Shown: positions 42,986 to 53,972, numbered from the stretch's first letter. The stretch: 64,000 nucleotides of DNA from Symbiodinium natans (GCA_905221605.1 CAJNDS010002123.1:145001-209000); one strand, 5' to 3'. Notes: generated by a model not told the origin, from the sequence alone. Translations and numbers: made by a program.

Positions 42986-43057
42986 TGCCAACAGCTCATA
43001 CTCTTGGGCTTCAATCTCTACAGAATTGGATCCCTGATCAGCAAAAAGCACTGACCC
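42986..43057 (-). CDS. Exon candidate
   Basis: Reads GSVLFADQGSNSVEIEAQEY then TAA at its left edge. Confidence 0.45.
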
Positions 43058-43422
43058 ACCAAAACCCGAAGCACACTGTATCCCCGAACATCTATATCAA
43101 CCTTAAACGCTGAACCCGAAACCCGGAAGACTGGACCCTCAACTCTAAAACCTAAACCCTAAACCTTAAACCCTGAACCCTGAACCCCAAACCCCAGTAA
43201 CCCTAAACCCTAAACCCTCACCCTAAACCCTAAACCCAGAAGCCTGCACCCTAAACCCTGGACCCCCAAAAAGGAAAAAACACAGTCTGCAACCCCTCAC
43301 CTTCGACCCCGTGTTCCAAATTGTGTTGCCTAGGAGAACCTCTGAACCCAAACCCCAAACCCCAAACCCCAAACCCCAAACCCTAAACCCTTAATCCAAG
43401 ACTTAAGAGCCTAACCCCAAAG

Positions 43423-43470
43423 CGCGCTAAAGATCTCCAAATCTGCGAGACATTAATGACACGTCTCTCT
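43423..43470 (-). CDS. Exon candidate, short
   Basis: CCCAG acceptor, then RDVSLMSRRFGDL and TAG. Confidence 0.35.
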
Positions 43471-43524
43471 GGGACAACTTACGGCTTAGGAGTCTTAGGG
43501 TTTTTGAGTTGGGGTTTAGGGTTC

Positions 43525-43583
43525 ATGGTGTCGTTCGAGAAATACGCCTCAAAGAAGCCATTAAAACCGGACCTACCAGACCC
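43525..43583 (-). CDS. Exon candidate
   Basis: GGTAG acceptor, then SGFNGFFEAYFSNDTM. Confidence 0.52.
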
Positions 43584-43600
43584 CGAATGACGCCCCAAAC

Positions 43601-43750
43601 CCTAAACCCTAAACCCTAAACCCTAAACCCTAAACCCTAAACCCTAAACCCTAAACCCTAAACCCTAAACCCTAAACCCTAAACCCTAAACCCTAAACCC
43701 TAAACCCTAAACCCTAAACCCTAAACCCTAAACCCTAAACCCTAAACCCA
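43601..43750. repeat. CCCTAAA array, about 21 perfect units
   Basis: The cleanest interstitial telomere-type array in the window. Confidence 0.96.
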
Positions 43751-43802
43751 AAGCTAGACCCCATGCACCCTCAGTCGAGACTGAGGGTCGACCCCATGGG
43801 TT

Positions 43803-43842
43803 GGCATGTTCCCCCTTATACTAAGAGTCCTTAAGAGGGATT
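43803..43842 (+). mobile_element. Family C left half, cut by a telomere tract
   Basis: CATGTTCCCCCTTATACTAA and GAGTCCTTAAGAGGGATT run directly into TTAGGGTTTAGGG. A right half of the same family occurs at 44627-44668 within the duplicated unit. Confidence 0.72.
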
Positions 43843-43897
43843 AGGGTTTAGGGTTTAGGGTTTAAGGTTTAGGTCTTAAGGGTTGAGACTTCAGGGT

Positions 43898-44040
43898 ACG
43901 TACCCTCTATTACTATACTCCCCTTAGAAGCTTAATAAACTAGATATGTATGCATATGCATTTTTGCTTTTAACCTCCTCTTGGGTTTTATGTAAACAAA
44001 AACTGAAAAAAAGACTTCCCAGGGGGATATATATATATAT
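43898..44040 (+). mobile_element. Family G element, second copy
   Basis: TATTACTATACTCCCCTTAG...CCCAGGGGGATATATA; the same family as ankyrin intron 2. The right end has expanded into a TA microsatellite. Confidence 0.75.
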
Positions 44041-44672
44041 ATATATATATGATTCAGCCCCGGCGGGCCCCCCCCCCCTCCCCCCTACCCCCCCCCTCAA
44101 TGGTACCCCCCCCTCCCCCTGTGGTGTGGTTGGGGGTTGGTTTTAGGGTTTTAGGGTTTTAGGGTTTAGGGTTTACGGTTTAGGGTTTAGGGTTTAGGGT
44201 TTTAGGGTTTTAGGGTTTTAGGGTTTAGGGTTTAGGGTTTACGGTTTAGGGTTTTAGGGTTTAGGGTTTAGGGTTTTCCCCGCGGATGGGGTACTAAGAT
44301 GATCCCCCCCCCTGTGGTGTGGTTGGGGGTTGGTTTTAGGGTTAGGGTTTAGGGTTCAGGGTTTTAGGGTTTAGGGTTTAAGGTTTAAGACTTAAGGTTT
44401 AGGGTTTAGGGTTAGGGTTTAGGTTTTAGGGTTTAGGGTTTAGGGTTTAGGGTTTAGGGGTTTAGGGTTTAGGGTTTAGGGTTTAGGGTTTAGGGTTTAG
44501 GGTTTAGGGTTTAGGGTTTAGGGTTTAGGGTTTAGGGACCGTAGAGTAGACTTGGGGGGGGGGGCCCAGGACGCTCGACGCTGAACCATATATATATATA
44601 TATATATATTTCTTTGTTTTGTATTATTGTCCCTCTTCAGGACTGCTAGTATAAGGGGGAAAATCCCAAACC

Positions 44673-44755
44673 ATGCGTCCACCCTAGAGCCCTTATCTGC
44701 CACTTGCGCCAAGGGGCCGTAGAACTCCAGCACTCTGTTCAGCCCGACGTCCTCA
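44673..44755 (-). CDS. Duplicated exon a, copy 1
   Basis: Reads EDVGLNRVLEFYGPLAQVAD then KGSRVDAW. Identical copy 2,481 bp to the right. Confidence 0.62.
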
Positions 44756-44854
44756 AGGTTTAGGGTTTAGGGTTTAGGGTTGAGGGTTGAGGGTTGAGGG
44801 TTTAGGGAGAAAAAACAAACCTAGCCCTTGAGGCCCTTGGGGTGTCGGGTTTTG

Positions 44855-44990
44855 GGCTTCAGGGAGGTGATGAGACGGGGTCGCACGCGTCAGGAAGCTT
44901 CGGAATGCCATGACACGTAGGGGATCCGATTTAGAACAACTCCCCACCACCAAGACTGCAGCCACGACACTCGACCCACACCCTAAACCC
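44855..44990 (-). CDS. Duplicated exon b, copy 1 (weak)
   Basis: Reads SSVVAAVLVVGSCSKSDPLR then VMAFRSFLTRATPS: a hydrophobic run, so possibly a membrane or signal segment. Boundaries uncertain. Confidence 0.35.
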
Positions 44991-45231
44991 TTTGCCCTCC
45001 ACGTCCTTAGCGCTGTTTGCTCCAATCCCTCTTAGCAATAGGCACCCTTGGGCACAACATGCCCAGTGCCAATGCCGAGATTGCCTAAACAAATCTTAGA
45101 GGTTCGTTGCATGTGCACTTGGAGGAAACACTTAAAACCCTGCACCCTAAACTTACCCCAATCCCTACACCCTAAACCCCTCCCTAGCCCCTTTATTAAC
45201 ATGCTGTGCCCCAATCCCAACAAGGAGGGGC

Positions 45232-45345
45232 ACCCTAGTTATAAGTAGAGTTATTAGGACCCTAAATTGGGCTATAAGGCTCCTAGTTTAGGTTATGCCC
45301 TTAACTACAGTTAGTGAAATAACGGGGCCCTCCGTGTACCCTACA
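45232..45345 (+). mobile_element. Family D element (duplicated at 47713-47826)
   Basis: CCCTAGTTATAAGTAGAGTT, CCTAAATTGGGCTATAAGGC and CTTAACTACAGTTAG then GGGGCCCTCCGTGT. Related pieces at 3588-3660, 8010-8052, 33620-33715, 38030-38100, 55490-55575 and 61725-61795. Confidence 0.72.
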
Positions 45346-45503
45346 CCCTAAACCCCAAGCCACCCCAAGCCCACACACACTAAATCCCAAACCCTATTTC
45401 CAAAACCCCCTAAGCTACCCCTAAAACCCTAAGATCCCCTAATCCTAAACCCTAAACCCTAAACCCTAAACCCTAAACCCTAAACCCTAAACCCCCCAAG
45501 CCT

Positions 45504-45581
45504 GCTCAAACTTCCAGAGCCAAGCTTCTTCCAGGCTCCGCGGGCTGAAGCTCTGGACGATCGGCCTTTCCAGCAGTCTTC
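45504..45581 (-). CDS. Duplicated exon c, copy 1
   Basis: Reads RLLERPIVQSFSPRSLEEAW then LWKFEQ. Identical second copy. Confidence 0.55.
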
Positions 45582-46112
45582 GGGTTTAGGGGGTTTAGGG
45601 TTTAGGGTTTAGGGTTAAGGGTTAAGGGTTTAGGGTTTAGGGTTTAGGGTTTAGGGTACGGTTTAGGGTTTAGGGTTTAGGGTTTAGGGTTTAGGGTTTA
45701 GGGTTTAGGGTTTAGGGTTTAGGGTTTAGGGTTTAGGGTTTAGGGTTTAGGGTTTAGGGTTTAGGGGTTGAGACTTGAGGCTTGAAAGGTGAGGGTTCAG
45801 GGCAGTTACAAGGGCCCGGAGAGTCTGGGCCCCTTTATTGGGAGAGCCTGTACCCGTCACATAGACCCTAAGGCCCTATCATGCCCAAGGGCCCATATTG
45901 CCCAAACTCCAGATTCCTTTTAAAAAACCAAAAAAAAGGGATTATCTTCCGGGAGTAACTACCCTTAACAGCAAGTGCGCCACGGGGGCTATGTGGCGCC
46001 CATGAGTACTGCAGACTCGAACTCTAGGAGCGGATGAAAATTTGAGCTGTAAGCGCGGTTTGTGTGAGTACTGTAGGATCTGAAGCTTTTTTTGGAGTCC
46101 TTGGTTCCTCAC

Positions 46113-46168
46113 CTACAACTTCTAGAGTTTGGAAGCCCTCCCCAAGTAAGCTCACGTCGTCGAAGCCC
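46113..46168 (-). CDS. Duplicated exon d, copy 1, canonical splice sites
   Basis: TTAG acceptor and TAG|GTGAGG donor enclose 56 bp reading GFDDVSLLGEGFQTLEV. Confidence 0.58.
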
Positions 46169-46633
46169 CTAATTGAGCCCTTAACCCTAAACCCCAAACC
46201 CCAAACCCACACCCTATCCACCTTGAGGTTTGGGGCTGGGGGGTTCGGGATGTCTTTTTGTAGGTCTCGGGTCTCTTTTTACGCCTCCGGGTTCGGCCAT
46301 CTTAGATAGGGTTTAGGGTTTAGGGTTTAGGGCTTAGGGCTTAGGGTTTAGGGTTTAGGGTTCAGGGTTTAGGGTTTAGGGTTTAGGGTCCGCCGAGCCT
46401 GGCTGTTGGATGGGTTTGAGGAGGTGAAAACCTCCCTCTTTCCCTCTCCCCAAAATAAAATGGGGGGGGGCGGGTAGGGGGGGTCGTTGCACAATTTTTT
46501 CGTGGAGGACCGCGCCACCCGCACAGCGTAAACAGGCGGTTCAGCACAGGGGGTAGGGGCGCCCTCAGCAAAATCAGCGTTTTCGGCCTGCGGCCCCCGG
46601 AAATTTTGAGTCTTGGTGCGCTGCGCCCCTTCA

Positions 46634-46765
46634 GGTCGTGTCCAGACCTATATGGAGCACAGTAGTTTTATCGGAAGCAGCCGACATTGTGAACCAATTC
46701 GTGCCCAGGGCCTCCCGAAGCCACAGGGTCTTCAACTTGACAAACGCTTCGCAGTGAAAGGCGGC
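46634..46765 (-). CDS. Duplicated exon e, copy 1, strand ambiguous
   Basis: Minus reads CEAFVKLKTLWLREALGTNW then FTMSAASDKTTVLHI. The plus strand after TTCAG reads VVSRPIWSTVVLSEAADIVN and HRVFNLTNASQ, equally open. Confidence 0.4.
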
Positions 46766-46770
46766 AGCAC

Positions 46771-46804
<34 letters not shown>

Positions 46805-47153
46805 TGGGGGTTGGTTTTAGGGTTAGGGTTTAGGGTTCAGGGTTTTAGGGTTTAGGGTTTAAGGTTTAAGACTTAAGGTTTAGGGTTTAGGGTTAGGGTT
46901 TAGGTTTTAGGGTTTAGGGTTTAGGGTTTAGGGTTTAGGGGTTTAGGGTTTAGGGTTTAGGGTTTAGGGTTTAGGGTTTAGGGTTTAGGGTTTAGGGTTT
47001 AGGGTTTAGGGTTTAGGGACCGTAGAGTAGACTTGGGGGGGGGGGCCCAGGACGCTCGACGCTGAACCATATATATATATATATATATATTTCTTTGTTT
47101 TGTATTATTGTCCCTCTTCAGGACTGCTAGTATAAGGGGGAAAATCCCAAACC

Positions 47154-47236
47154 ATGCGTCCACCCTAGAGCCCTTATCTGCCACTTGCGCCAAGGGGCCG
47201 TAGAACTCCAGCACTCTGTTCAGCCCGACGTCCTCA
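47154..47236 (-). CDS. Duplicated exon a, copy 2
   Basis: Same sequence as 44673-44755. If both copies are real and spliced, the protein would carry an internal duplication. Confidence 0.55.
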
Positions 47237-47335
47237 AGGTTTAGGGTTTAGGGTTTAGGGTTGAGGGTTGAGGGTTGAGGGTTTAGGGAGAAAAAACAAA
47301 CCTAGCCCTTGAGGCCCTTGGGGTGTCGGGTTTTG

Positions 47336-47471
47336 GGCTTCAGGGAGGTGATGAGACGGGGTCGCACGCGTCAGGAAGCTTCGGAATGCCATGACACGTA
47401 GGGGATCCGATTTAGAACAACTCCCCACCACCAAGACTGCAGCCACGACACTCGACCCACACCCTAAACCC
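47336..47471 (-). CDS. Duplicated exon b, copy 2 (weak)
   Basis: Same sequence as 44855-44990. Confidence 0.33.
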
Positions 47472-47984
47472 TTTGCCCTCCACGTCCTTAGCGCTGTTTG
47501 CTCCAATCCCTCTTAGCAATAGGCACCCTTGGGCACAACATGCCCAGTGCCAATGCCGAGATTGCCTAAACAAATCTTAGAGGTTCGTTGCATGTGCACT
47601 TGGAGGAAACACTTAAAACCCTGCACCCTAAACTTACCCCAATCCCTACACCCTAAACCCCTCCCTAGCCCCTTTATTAACATGCTGTGCCCCAATCCCA
47701 ACAAGGAGGGGCACCCTAGTTATAAGTAGAGTTATTAGGACCCTAAATTGGGCTATAAGGCTCCTAGTTTAGGTTATGCCCTTAACTACAGTTAGTGAAA
47801 TAACGGGGCCCTCCGTGTACCCTACACCCTAAACCCCAAGCCACCCCAAGCCCACACACACTAAATCCCAAACCCTATTTCCAAAACCCCCTAAGCTACC
47901 CCTAAAACCCTAAGATCCCCTAATCCTAAACCCTAAACCCTAAACCCTAAACCCTAAACCCTAAACCCTAAACCCCCCAAGCCT

Positions 47985-48062
47985 GCTCAAACTTCCAGAG
48001 CCAAGCTTCTTCCAGGCTCCGCGGGCTGAAGCTCTGGACGATCGGCCTTTCCAGCAGTCTTC
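47985..48062 (-). CDS. Duplicated exon c, copy 2
   Basis: Same sequence as 45504-45581. Confidence 0.5.
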
Positions 48063-48593
48063 GGGTTTAGGGGGTTTAGGGTTTAGGGTTTAGGGTTAAG
48101 GGTTAAGGGTTTAGGGTTTAGGGTTTAGGGTTTAGGGTACGGTTTAGGGTTTAGGGTTTAGGGTTTAGGGTTTAGGGTTTAGGGTTTAGGGTTTAGGGTT
48201 TAGGGTTTAGGGTTTAGGGTTTAGGGTTTAGGGTTTAGGGTTTAGGGGTTGAGACTTGAGGCTTGAAAGGTGAGGGTTCAGGGCAGTTACAAGGGCCCGG
48301 AGAGTCTGGGCCCCTTTATTGGGAGAGCCTGTACCCGTCACATAGACCCTAAGGCCCTATCATGCCCAAGGGCCCATATTGCCCAAACTCCAGATTCCTT
48401 TTAAAAAACCAAAAAAAAGGGATTATCTTCCGGGAGTAACTACCCTTAACAGCAAGTGCGCCACGGGGGCTATGTGGCGCCCATGAGTACTGCAGACTCG
48501 AACTCTAGGAGCGGATGAAAATTTGAGCTGTAAGCGCGGTTTGTGTGAGTACTGTAGGATCTGAAGCTTTTTTTGGAGTCCTTGGTTCCTCAC

Positions 48594-48649
48594 CTACAAC
48601 TTCTAGAGTTTGGAAGCCCTCCCCAAGTAAGCTCACGTCGTCGAAGCCC
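48594..48649 (-). CDS. Duplicated exon d, copy 2
   Basis: Same sequence and splice sites as 46113-46168. Confidence 0.52.
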
Positions 48650-49114
48650 CTAATTGAGCCCTTAACCCTAAACCCCAAACCCCAAACCCACACCCTATCC
48701 ACCTTGAGGTTTGGGGCTGGGGGGTTCGGGATGTCTTTTTGTAGGTCTCGGGTCTCTTTTTACGCCTCCGGGTTCGGCCATCTTAGATAGGGTTTAGGGT
48801 TTAGGGTTTAGGGCTTAGGGCTTAGGGTTTAGGGTTTAGGGTTCAGGGTTTAGGGTTTAGGGTTTAGGGTCCGCCGAGCCTGGCTGTTGGATGGGTTTGA
48901 GGAGGTGAAAACCTCCCTCTTTCCCTCTCCCCAAAATAAAATGGGGGGGGGCGGGTAGGGGGGGTCGTTGCACAATTTTTTCGTGGAGGACCGCGCCACC
49001 CGCACAGCGTAAACAGGCGGTTCAGCACAGGGGGTAGGGGCGCCCTCAGCAAAATCAGCGTTTTCGGCCTGCGGCCCCCGGAAATTTTGAGTCTTGGTGC
49101 GCTGCGCCCCTTCA

Positions 49115-49246
49115 GGTCGTGTCCAGACCTATATGGAGCACAGTAGTTTTATCGGAAGCAGCCGACATTGTGAACCAATTCGTGCCCAGGGCCTCCCGAA
49201 GCCACAGGGTCTTCAACTTGACAAACGCTTCGCAGTGAAAGGCGGC
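49115..49246 (-). CDS. Duplicated exon e, copy 2, strand ambiguous
   Basis: Same sequence as 46634-46765. The poly-C next to it differs from copy 1, and the duplication ends there. Confidence 0.37.
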
Positions 49247-49324
49247 AGCACACCCCCCCCCCCCCGGCCCCCACCCCCCCCCCACCCCCACCCTGGTGCT
49301 ACCCCCTACCCCCCCCCAAACGTT

Positions 49325-49398
49325 TCACAAAACTCTGCCGAACAGGCTGGGATGGTCTTCGAACCATGCGAGCGGGTTATGCTCCAGCGGAGTCGGCG
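49325..49398 (-). CDS. Exon candidate
   Basis: Reads PTPLEHNPLAWFEDHPSLFG then RVL and TGA. The plus strand is open too. Confidence 0.45.
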
Positions 49399-49537
49399 AG
49401 GCTCTTAAATTCAGGGTTTAAGGTTCAGGGTTCAGGGCTTAGGGGCTTCGGGGCTTAGGATGCTGGAAGTGCTTGAAAGCCCCGATTCGGGCCCCACTGA
49501 GCTCCCTGATTCACCATTAAGGTCCTGTAAGTTCTTG

Positions 49538-49665
49538 GGGGGGAGAGGGGGGGGAGGGGGGGGGGGGAGGGGGGGGGGAGGGGGCGGGGGTGGTTGGGAG
49601 GGTGGGGGGGGGGAGAGGGGGAGGGGGGGGGGAAGGGGGGGGGTGGGGGAGGGGGGGGGGGGGTG
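49538..49665. repeat. G-rich low-complexity tract
   Basis: GGGGGAGGGG-type repeat about 125 bp long, with obvious quadruplex potential. Open frames across it are low-complexity. Confidence 0.92.
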
Positions 49666-50190
49666 TAATTGCGAGTAAACCTGCCAATTAACAGCCCAAG
49701 CAAATGCACCTCTCCTTGAAAGAAGGTACGTAGGAACCCCTAACTCTGAGCTTCTACACCCTAGAATACTCTGCTGGGGTACCAACACGACATCTCATAC
49801 GTGTGCATAGCAATAATAGCCAACAACAATAACAAATCAGAATGCTCAACATGTACCGGCTACTGGTAAGAATCAGAGTTGCTGCAGTTGGTAGCAAAGA
49901 TTGCCATGAAAGTACAACGACAGCACCGTGATCGTGATGGTTGTAACGATACTATAAGGTATCCCCGTACCCTGCTTGATACCACAATGTGCAAAGAGAA
50001 TCCTTGGAACCCAGGAGTGCACACACACACACACAGAGACACGGTTTCGGGTTGAAAAGGTTGCAAAACGCAGAGTGTAGGTTCAGGGGGCCTCGGTACA
50101 GGTTGTCGGGTATGTACAAAACCCTGAAGGCCCTAAGCCCTGAAGCCCGTAACACCCTAAAATAAAGAAACCCCGAGCCCTTAGCCGAGA

Positions 50191-50298
50191 CCCCAGAGTA
50201 GCCTAGGAATAAAAGGGCACCCCATTCTTGATTTAAAGGAGCTTTTAAGGGAACCGAACACCCTAAACAAAGGGGATCAGGGCCTACTCTGGGTCCTT
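50191..50298 (+). mobile_element. Family A element
   Basis: CCCAGAGTAGCCTAGGAATA start and GGCCTACTCTGGGT end, inverted. Confidence 0.82.
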
Positions 50299-50398
50299 GT
50301 ACCCTAAACCCTAACCCCTAAACCCCTAAACCCCTAAAACCCCTAAACCCCTAAACCCCTAAACCCTTAAACTCCTAAACCCCCAAACCCTAGTAGTA

Positions 50399-50506
50399 GC
50401 TGCTCATGGCGTCCGATGACGCAGGGCGCCTAGGGAAGGCGATCTTGTTTTGGAGCTCGGTCAGTCCCACGAGGTCCTTGGCGTGCAGAACAACATCGGA
50501 AAACGA
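50399..50506 (-). CDS. Exon candidate
   Basis: CTCCAG acceptor, then SFSDVVLHAKDLVGLTELQN and KIAFPRRPASSD. Confidence 0.66.
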
Positions 50507-50980
50507 CTGGAGGAGGAACAAACAAACCGAAACTCTAAACCCTAAACCCCTGAACCTCAAACAGGGCTTGCAGGCTTTGAAGGGTTAGACCCTGCAATCC
50601 CAAAGAGGGTATGGCCCTCCAAGCACAGGGTTTGGGCTCAACGGCTCAGAACGCTATGTTAGGCTGAGGGATCAGGGTTTAGGGCTTAGGTGGAAAACTG
50701 AGGTGCTTGAGTTCTCCCTGAACTCACAAGCTCTGCCCCCCCTCTCCCCCCCCCTTCAGCATATGTATTGCAATCCCTCGCCCGAACATGCCCACCCCCT
50801 CCGAAGACGATCGGGAGCATGGGGTCGATGCTTTGAGCTTCCTTTCTTTGTAAGTGGTTTTTGTCTTTCTTGTAATTGCTTAGCTTGAATGGGCCAAACC
50901 TTGATCTTTAACCCTAAAAACCCTCAACCCTCAACCTTAAACACTCAACCCTAAACCTAGGGGGGGAGTGGAGCAGCCTG

Positions 50981-51064
50981 CCACAAAAGGCCATGCGTCG
51001 CCCAGGTAGAGTTTGACATTCCTGGGTGCAAGGAAGCAGATCGGAGCTCCTGTGCTTTTGGGAC
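50981..51064 (-). CDS. Exon candidate, strand ambiguous
   Basis: Minus reads PKSTGAPICFLAPRNVKLYL then GDAWPFVAG. The plus strand reads VAQVEFDIPGCKEADRSSCA. Confidence 0.42.
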
Positions 51065-51079
51065 CTGTATAAATACATA

Positions 51080-51215
51080 AGTAACTACATGAACAATGAA
51101 TAAATGACTATATATATAGATATAGACCTAGAGAAATGTGTGTGTATATATATATATATATAGATATAATTCCATATTATATATATATATGTATATTATC
51201 TACATGCAAGGTTTA
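51080..51215. repeat. TA-rich microsatellite spacer
   Basis: TATATA blocks at 51108-51125 and 51143-51200; no exon. Confidence 0.85.
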
Positions 51216-51224
51216 GGGTTTAGA

Positions 51225-51375
51225 GATTGGTAAGCGCTTTGGGTTGGGGCCAGCATTGTTGTAGGAACTTGTTCAGCTAGATAGGAAAGATGCAGAGGAA
51301 AAGGTTCACGGTTTACGGAGCGTCTCGGCCGCGCAAGACATGAACCAATGTGCTCCAGACGCGCCTCTAACCCAA
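51225..51375 (-). CDS. Exon candidate, weak
   Basis: Open minus segment including RLEHIGSCLARPRRSVNREP and LSYLAEQVPTTMLAPTQS, between a telomere-like unit and an AT-rich spacer. Confidence 0.38.
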
Positions 51376-51762
51376 GAAACATGGGCACTTCCAAAAAAAG
51401 GGTTACCCCCCTACACCCCACATATAGTAGCATAATGACACCCCCCCCCCCAAAAAAAAAAAAAAAAAAATAAATACATATATAATAATAATAATAATGA
51501 AAAATAATAATAATTATTGAAATTATAATCACAAGAAGAATGATAATAATCTGCGAAACCCCCGTATTGTATGTATGGTCTACAGCCCAAGGTGAGTGGG
51601 TAAAGGGACGCTTATGAGAACCCCAAACAGGAACCTAATAGGAATACACCTACCAGGGTCGTTATATGGGGGTTTTCGAAAACAAGGGACTCCGAATATA
51701 GTCTACATGAAGTAGGATTCCTTTCTGATAATGACCTCCATAAGATACCCCTAATTTCGGAG

Positions 51763-51765
<3 letters not shown>

Positions 51766-51812
<47 letters not shown>

Positions 51813-51825
51813 ACCCCCACACTCC
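51766..51825. repeat. Poly-C run of about 47
   Basis: Adjoins the right end of a family H-like element. One of over a dozen C or G runs in the window. Confidence 0.9.
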
Positions 51826-52195
51826 CTTGATGTTCCTACTGTATTCTTGGACTTCCCAGTAGGATACTTTTATTGGGGTCTAATTAAGGTACGCCCCGAA
51901 TCCCAAGCACAGCAAGGTGCTTGGCTTAGGGGCTTAGAAGGGCGCTTGCGGCTTGCAGAATGGTTTCGCTTTTTGAGTTTAAGGTTTAAGGGTTTCCCTA
52001 AACCCTAAAACCTAAACCCGAAACCCCGAACCCTAAACCATAAAGTTGAAGCCCCAGAAAAGATGCTCTGCCCTAAAGCCAAAAGCCAACAACAACAAGG
52101 GCAAAGCCTTCTTTTGTGTTCACGGGGCTTAGGGCCACTGGGGTTTACGTTTTCGGTTGGTGCTTTAACAGTATTTTAAAAAGCAACCAAAACCC

Positions 52196-52365
52196 TAAAA
52201 CCCTAAAACCCTAAAAATTTAGGCCCTAAAACCCTAAAGCCCTAAAGCCCTAAAGCCCTAAAACCCTAAAACCCTAAAACCCTAAAACCCTAAAACCCTA
52301 AAACCCCAAAACCCTAAACCCTAAAACCCTAAACCCCTAAAACCCAAAAACCCTAAACCCTAAAC
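52196..52365. repeat. CCCTAAAA (8-mer) array
   Basis: The local unit is eight bases with an extra A, and includes a TAAAGCC sub-block. Confidence 0.92.
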
Positions 52366-52435
52366 CTTAAGCGCGAGCCTTGGGGACGGCCGGAGAACTA
52401 ATTTAGCAGCTTTTGGCCTGTTTCGGTTCTCCCGA

Positions 52436-52539
52436 AGGGTCCATGTACCCATATAGTAGATACTTGGGCCTGAAAGGGGTTCCTATGAAGTAGCTCTAGG
52501 GGCCAAGTATATGCCATATAGGTACATGGACTCTTAGGG
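52436..52539 (+). mobile_element. Family B element
   Basis: AAGGGTCCATGTACCC...AGGTACATGGACTCTT. Confidence 0.84.
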
Positions 52540-52639
52540 TAAACCCTAAACCCTAAACCCTAAACCCTAAACCCTAAACCTTAAACCCTAAACCCTAAAC
52601 CCTAAACCCTGAACCCTAAACCCTAAACCAACTCCCTTA

Positions 52640-52731
52640 GGGTCTGCAGTTCTGGGCCAAGCCGCGGCGTACGCGGCAGGCACGTGATATCCAGGCAGGG
52701 GTTCGTGAGGCACCTTTTGCGAAGCAGCTCT
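52640..52731 (-). CDS. Exon candidate, cysteine-rich
   Basis: Reads ELLRKRCLTNPCLDITCLPR then TPRLGPELQT. Confidence 0.62.
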
Positions 52732-52901
52732 GTAGGGTTTAGGGTTTAGGGTTTAGGGTTTAGGGTTTAGGTTTAGGGTTTGCGGCTTAGGGTTTCGAGT
52801 TTGGGGTTTAGGGTTTAGTGATTAGGGATAAGTGTCCAAACCCGAAGCACCAAACCCTGAGACGACAAGATATGGGCCTAGGGCTTGGGCCCCGGGCGCT
52901 A

Positions 52902-53072
52902 AGGTTTCCGGCTTGGGGGAGAAAGGTCCAAGAGGGCTTTAAGGGTTTCGGGATGTGGCCGGTTTTGGGCCTTGAAGTCGTTGAGGTAGCCGTATCTGGC
53001 GCATGCACCAGCCCTATGCTCCATGTCGCGGACTTCATTCCACGTTTTGCAATGGTAATCGCGCTCCCACAT
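52902..53072 (-). CDS. Exon candidate, long
   Basis: Reads WERDYHCKTWNEVRDMEHRA, then CARYGYLNDFKAQ, and continues 57 codons to TAG. The true donor is probably inside. Confidence 0.6.
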
Positions 53073-53083
53073 CGCCTTAACCC

Positions 53084-53165
53084 TAAACCCTAAACCCTAA
53101 ACCCTAAACCCTAAACCCTAAACCCTAAACCCTAAACCCTAAACCCTAAACCCTAAACCCTAAAC
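53084..53165. repeat. CCCTAAA array, about 11 units
   Basis: Separates the two longest exon candidates of the upper block and probably forms most of their intron. Confidence 0.93.
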
Positions 53166-53493
53166 CCCAGGGCAATAGTGAGGATGCCTCCCCTCGGGAA
53201 TTGGCCCAGTAGGCTCGCGATCCAATTCGAGCTTGCAGTCCACGCAGATATAGACCTTCTCGACGGTCTCGGACGAATATGACTCAGCTCTGAAGTTGAT
53301 CCAATACGTCTCGCCATCGAAGTACGGCTCCGGAGTGACCAGACTTGGTGCCCATGTATACTTTCTAGAGCTACGTGCATGCTCAACTTCTTTGATTTTA
53401 GTTGCGGGACGTTTTGGCTTCGGGCTCTGCTTATCTAAGGCCTGAAGGCCCTTTTCAAGAGCTCTGGCTCTCCACCTCAAAAGACAGTGCCCC
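53166..53493 (-). CDS. Largest exon candidate, 328 bp
   Basis: TTTAG acceptor. About 108 open codons with no telomere repeat, including YWINFRAESYSSETVEKVYI, then CVDCKLELDREP and HPHYCPG (C-x2-C). No family recognised. Confidence 0.7.
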
Positions 53494-53879
53494 CTAAAGT
53501 ACTAAACCATGACCCCTACCCCCCAAACCTCTGAAGACCATCATCTCTTAAACCCCACACCGTAAACATGCACTATACTATACCCTATACCCAAATAGCC
53601 CTTCACCCAAAAACCACAAGACCCAATCCCCCGCCCTCTCCCTCGGCAAAAAAGGATCCAACTGCTCCCCAACGCTTGCAACCCCCTTCCCCCCCACTCG
53701 GAGTCCCAAGACAAACATGCAAAGCAAAACAACACTACGCTATCAGCCCCAAACCTGAGGCCTAATTAAGGCTCAAACCCTAAACCCTATGATTCGCCCC
53801 ATAAACTCTAAACCCTAAACCCTAAACCCCCAAACCCCAAACCCTAAACCCCAAACCCTAAACCAAAAAAAACAAAAAA

Positions 53880-53972
53880 CTCGAAGAAGCCCAGCCGCTC
53901 GAGGTAGGAGTCGTTCCTCCAGGTGATGCTCGAGCCTGTGGATTTCCCCCACCACGGGTTTCTGCTCAGGAT
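53880..53972 (-). CDS. Exon candidate
   Basis: TTTTCAG acceptor, then ILSRNPWWGKSTGSSITWRN and DSYLERLGFFE. A second minus frame (HRLEHHLEERLLPRAAG) is open as well. Confidence 0.58.

Larger units (their letters stand above)
44324..49285. repeat. 2,481-bp tandem duplication, two copies
   Basis: Copy 1 is 44324-46804 and copy 2 is 46805-49285. Six open frames occur in both at a constant offset of 2,481 with identical translations, and sampled spacer text is identical too. The copies differ visibly only in the poly-C run at their right ends (46771-46804 pure C; 49253-49313 C with G/A breaks). Each copy carries exon candidates a-e and one family D element. Confidence 0.93.

Noticed and set aside
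49432-49788. Proline-rich and glycine-rich frames on both strands
   Set aside because: Low-complexity G/C tract; no protein-like sequence beyond it.
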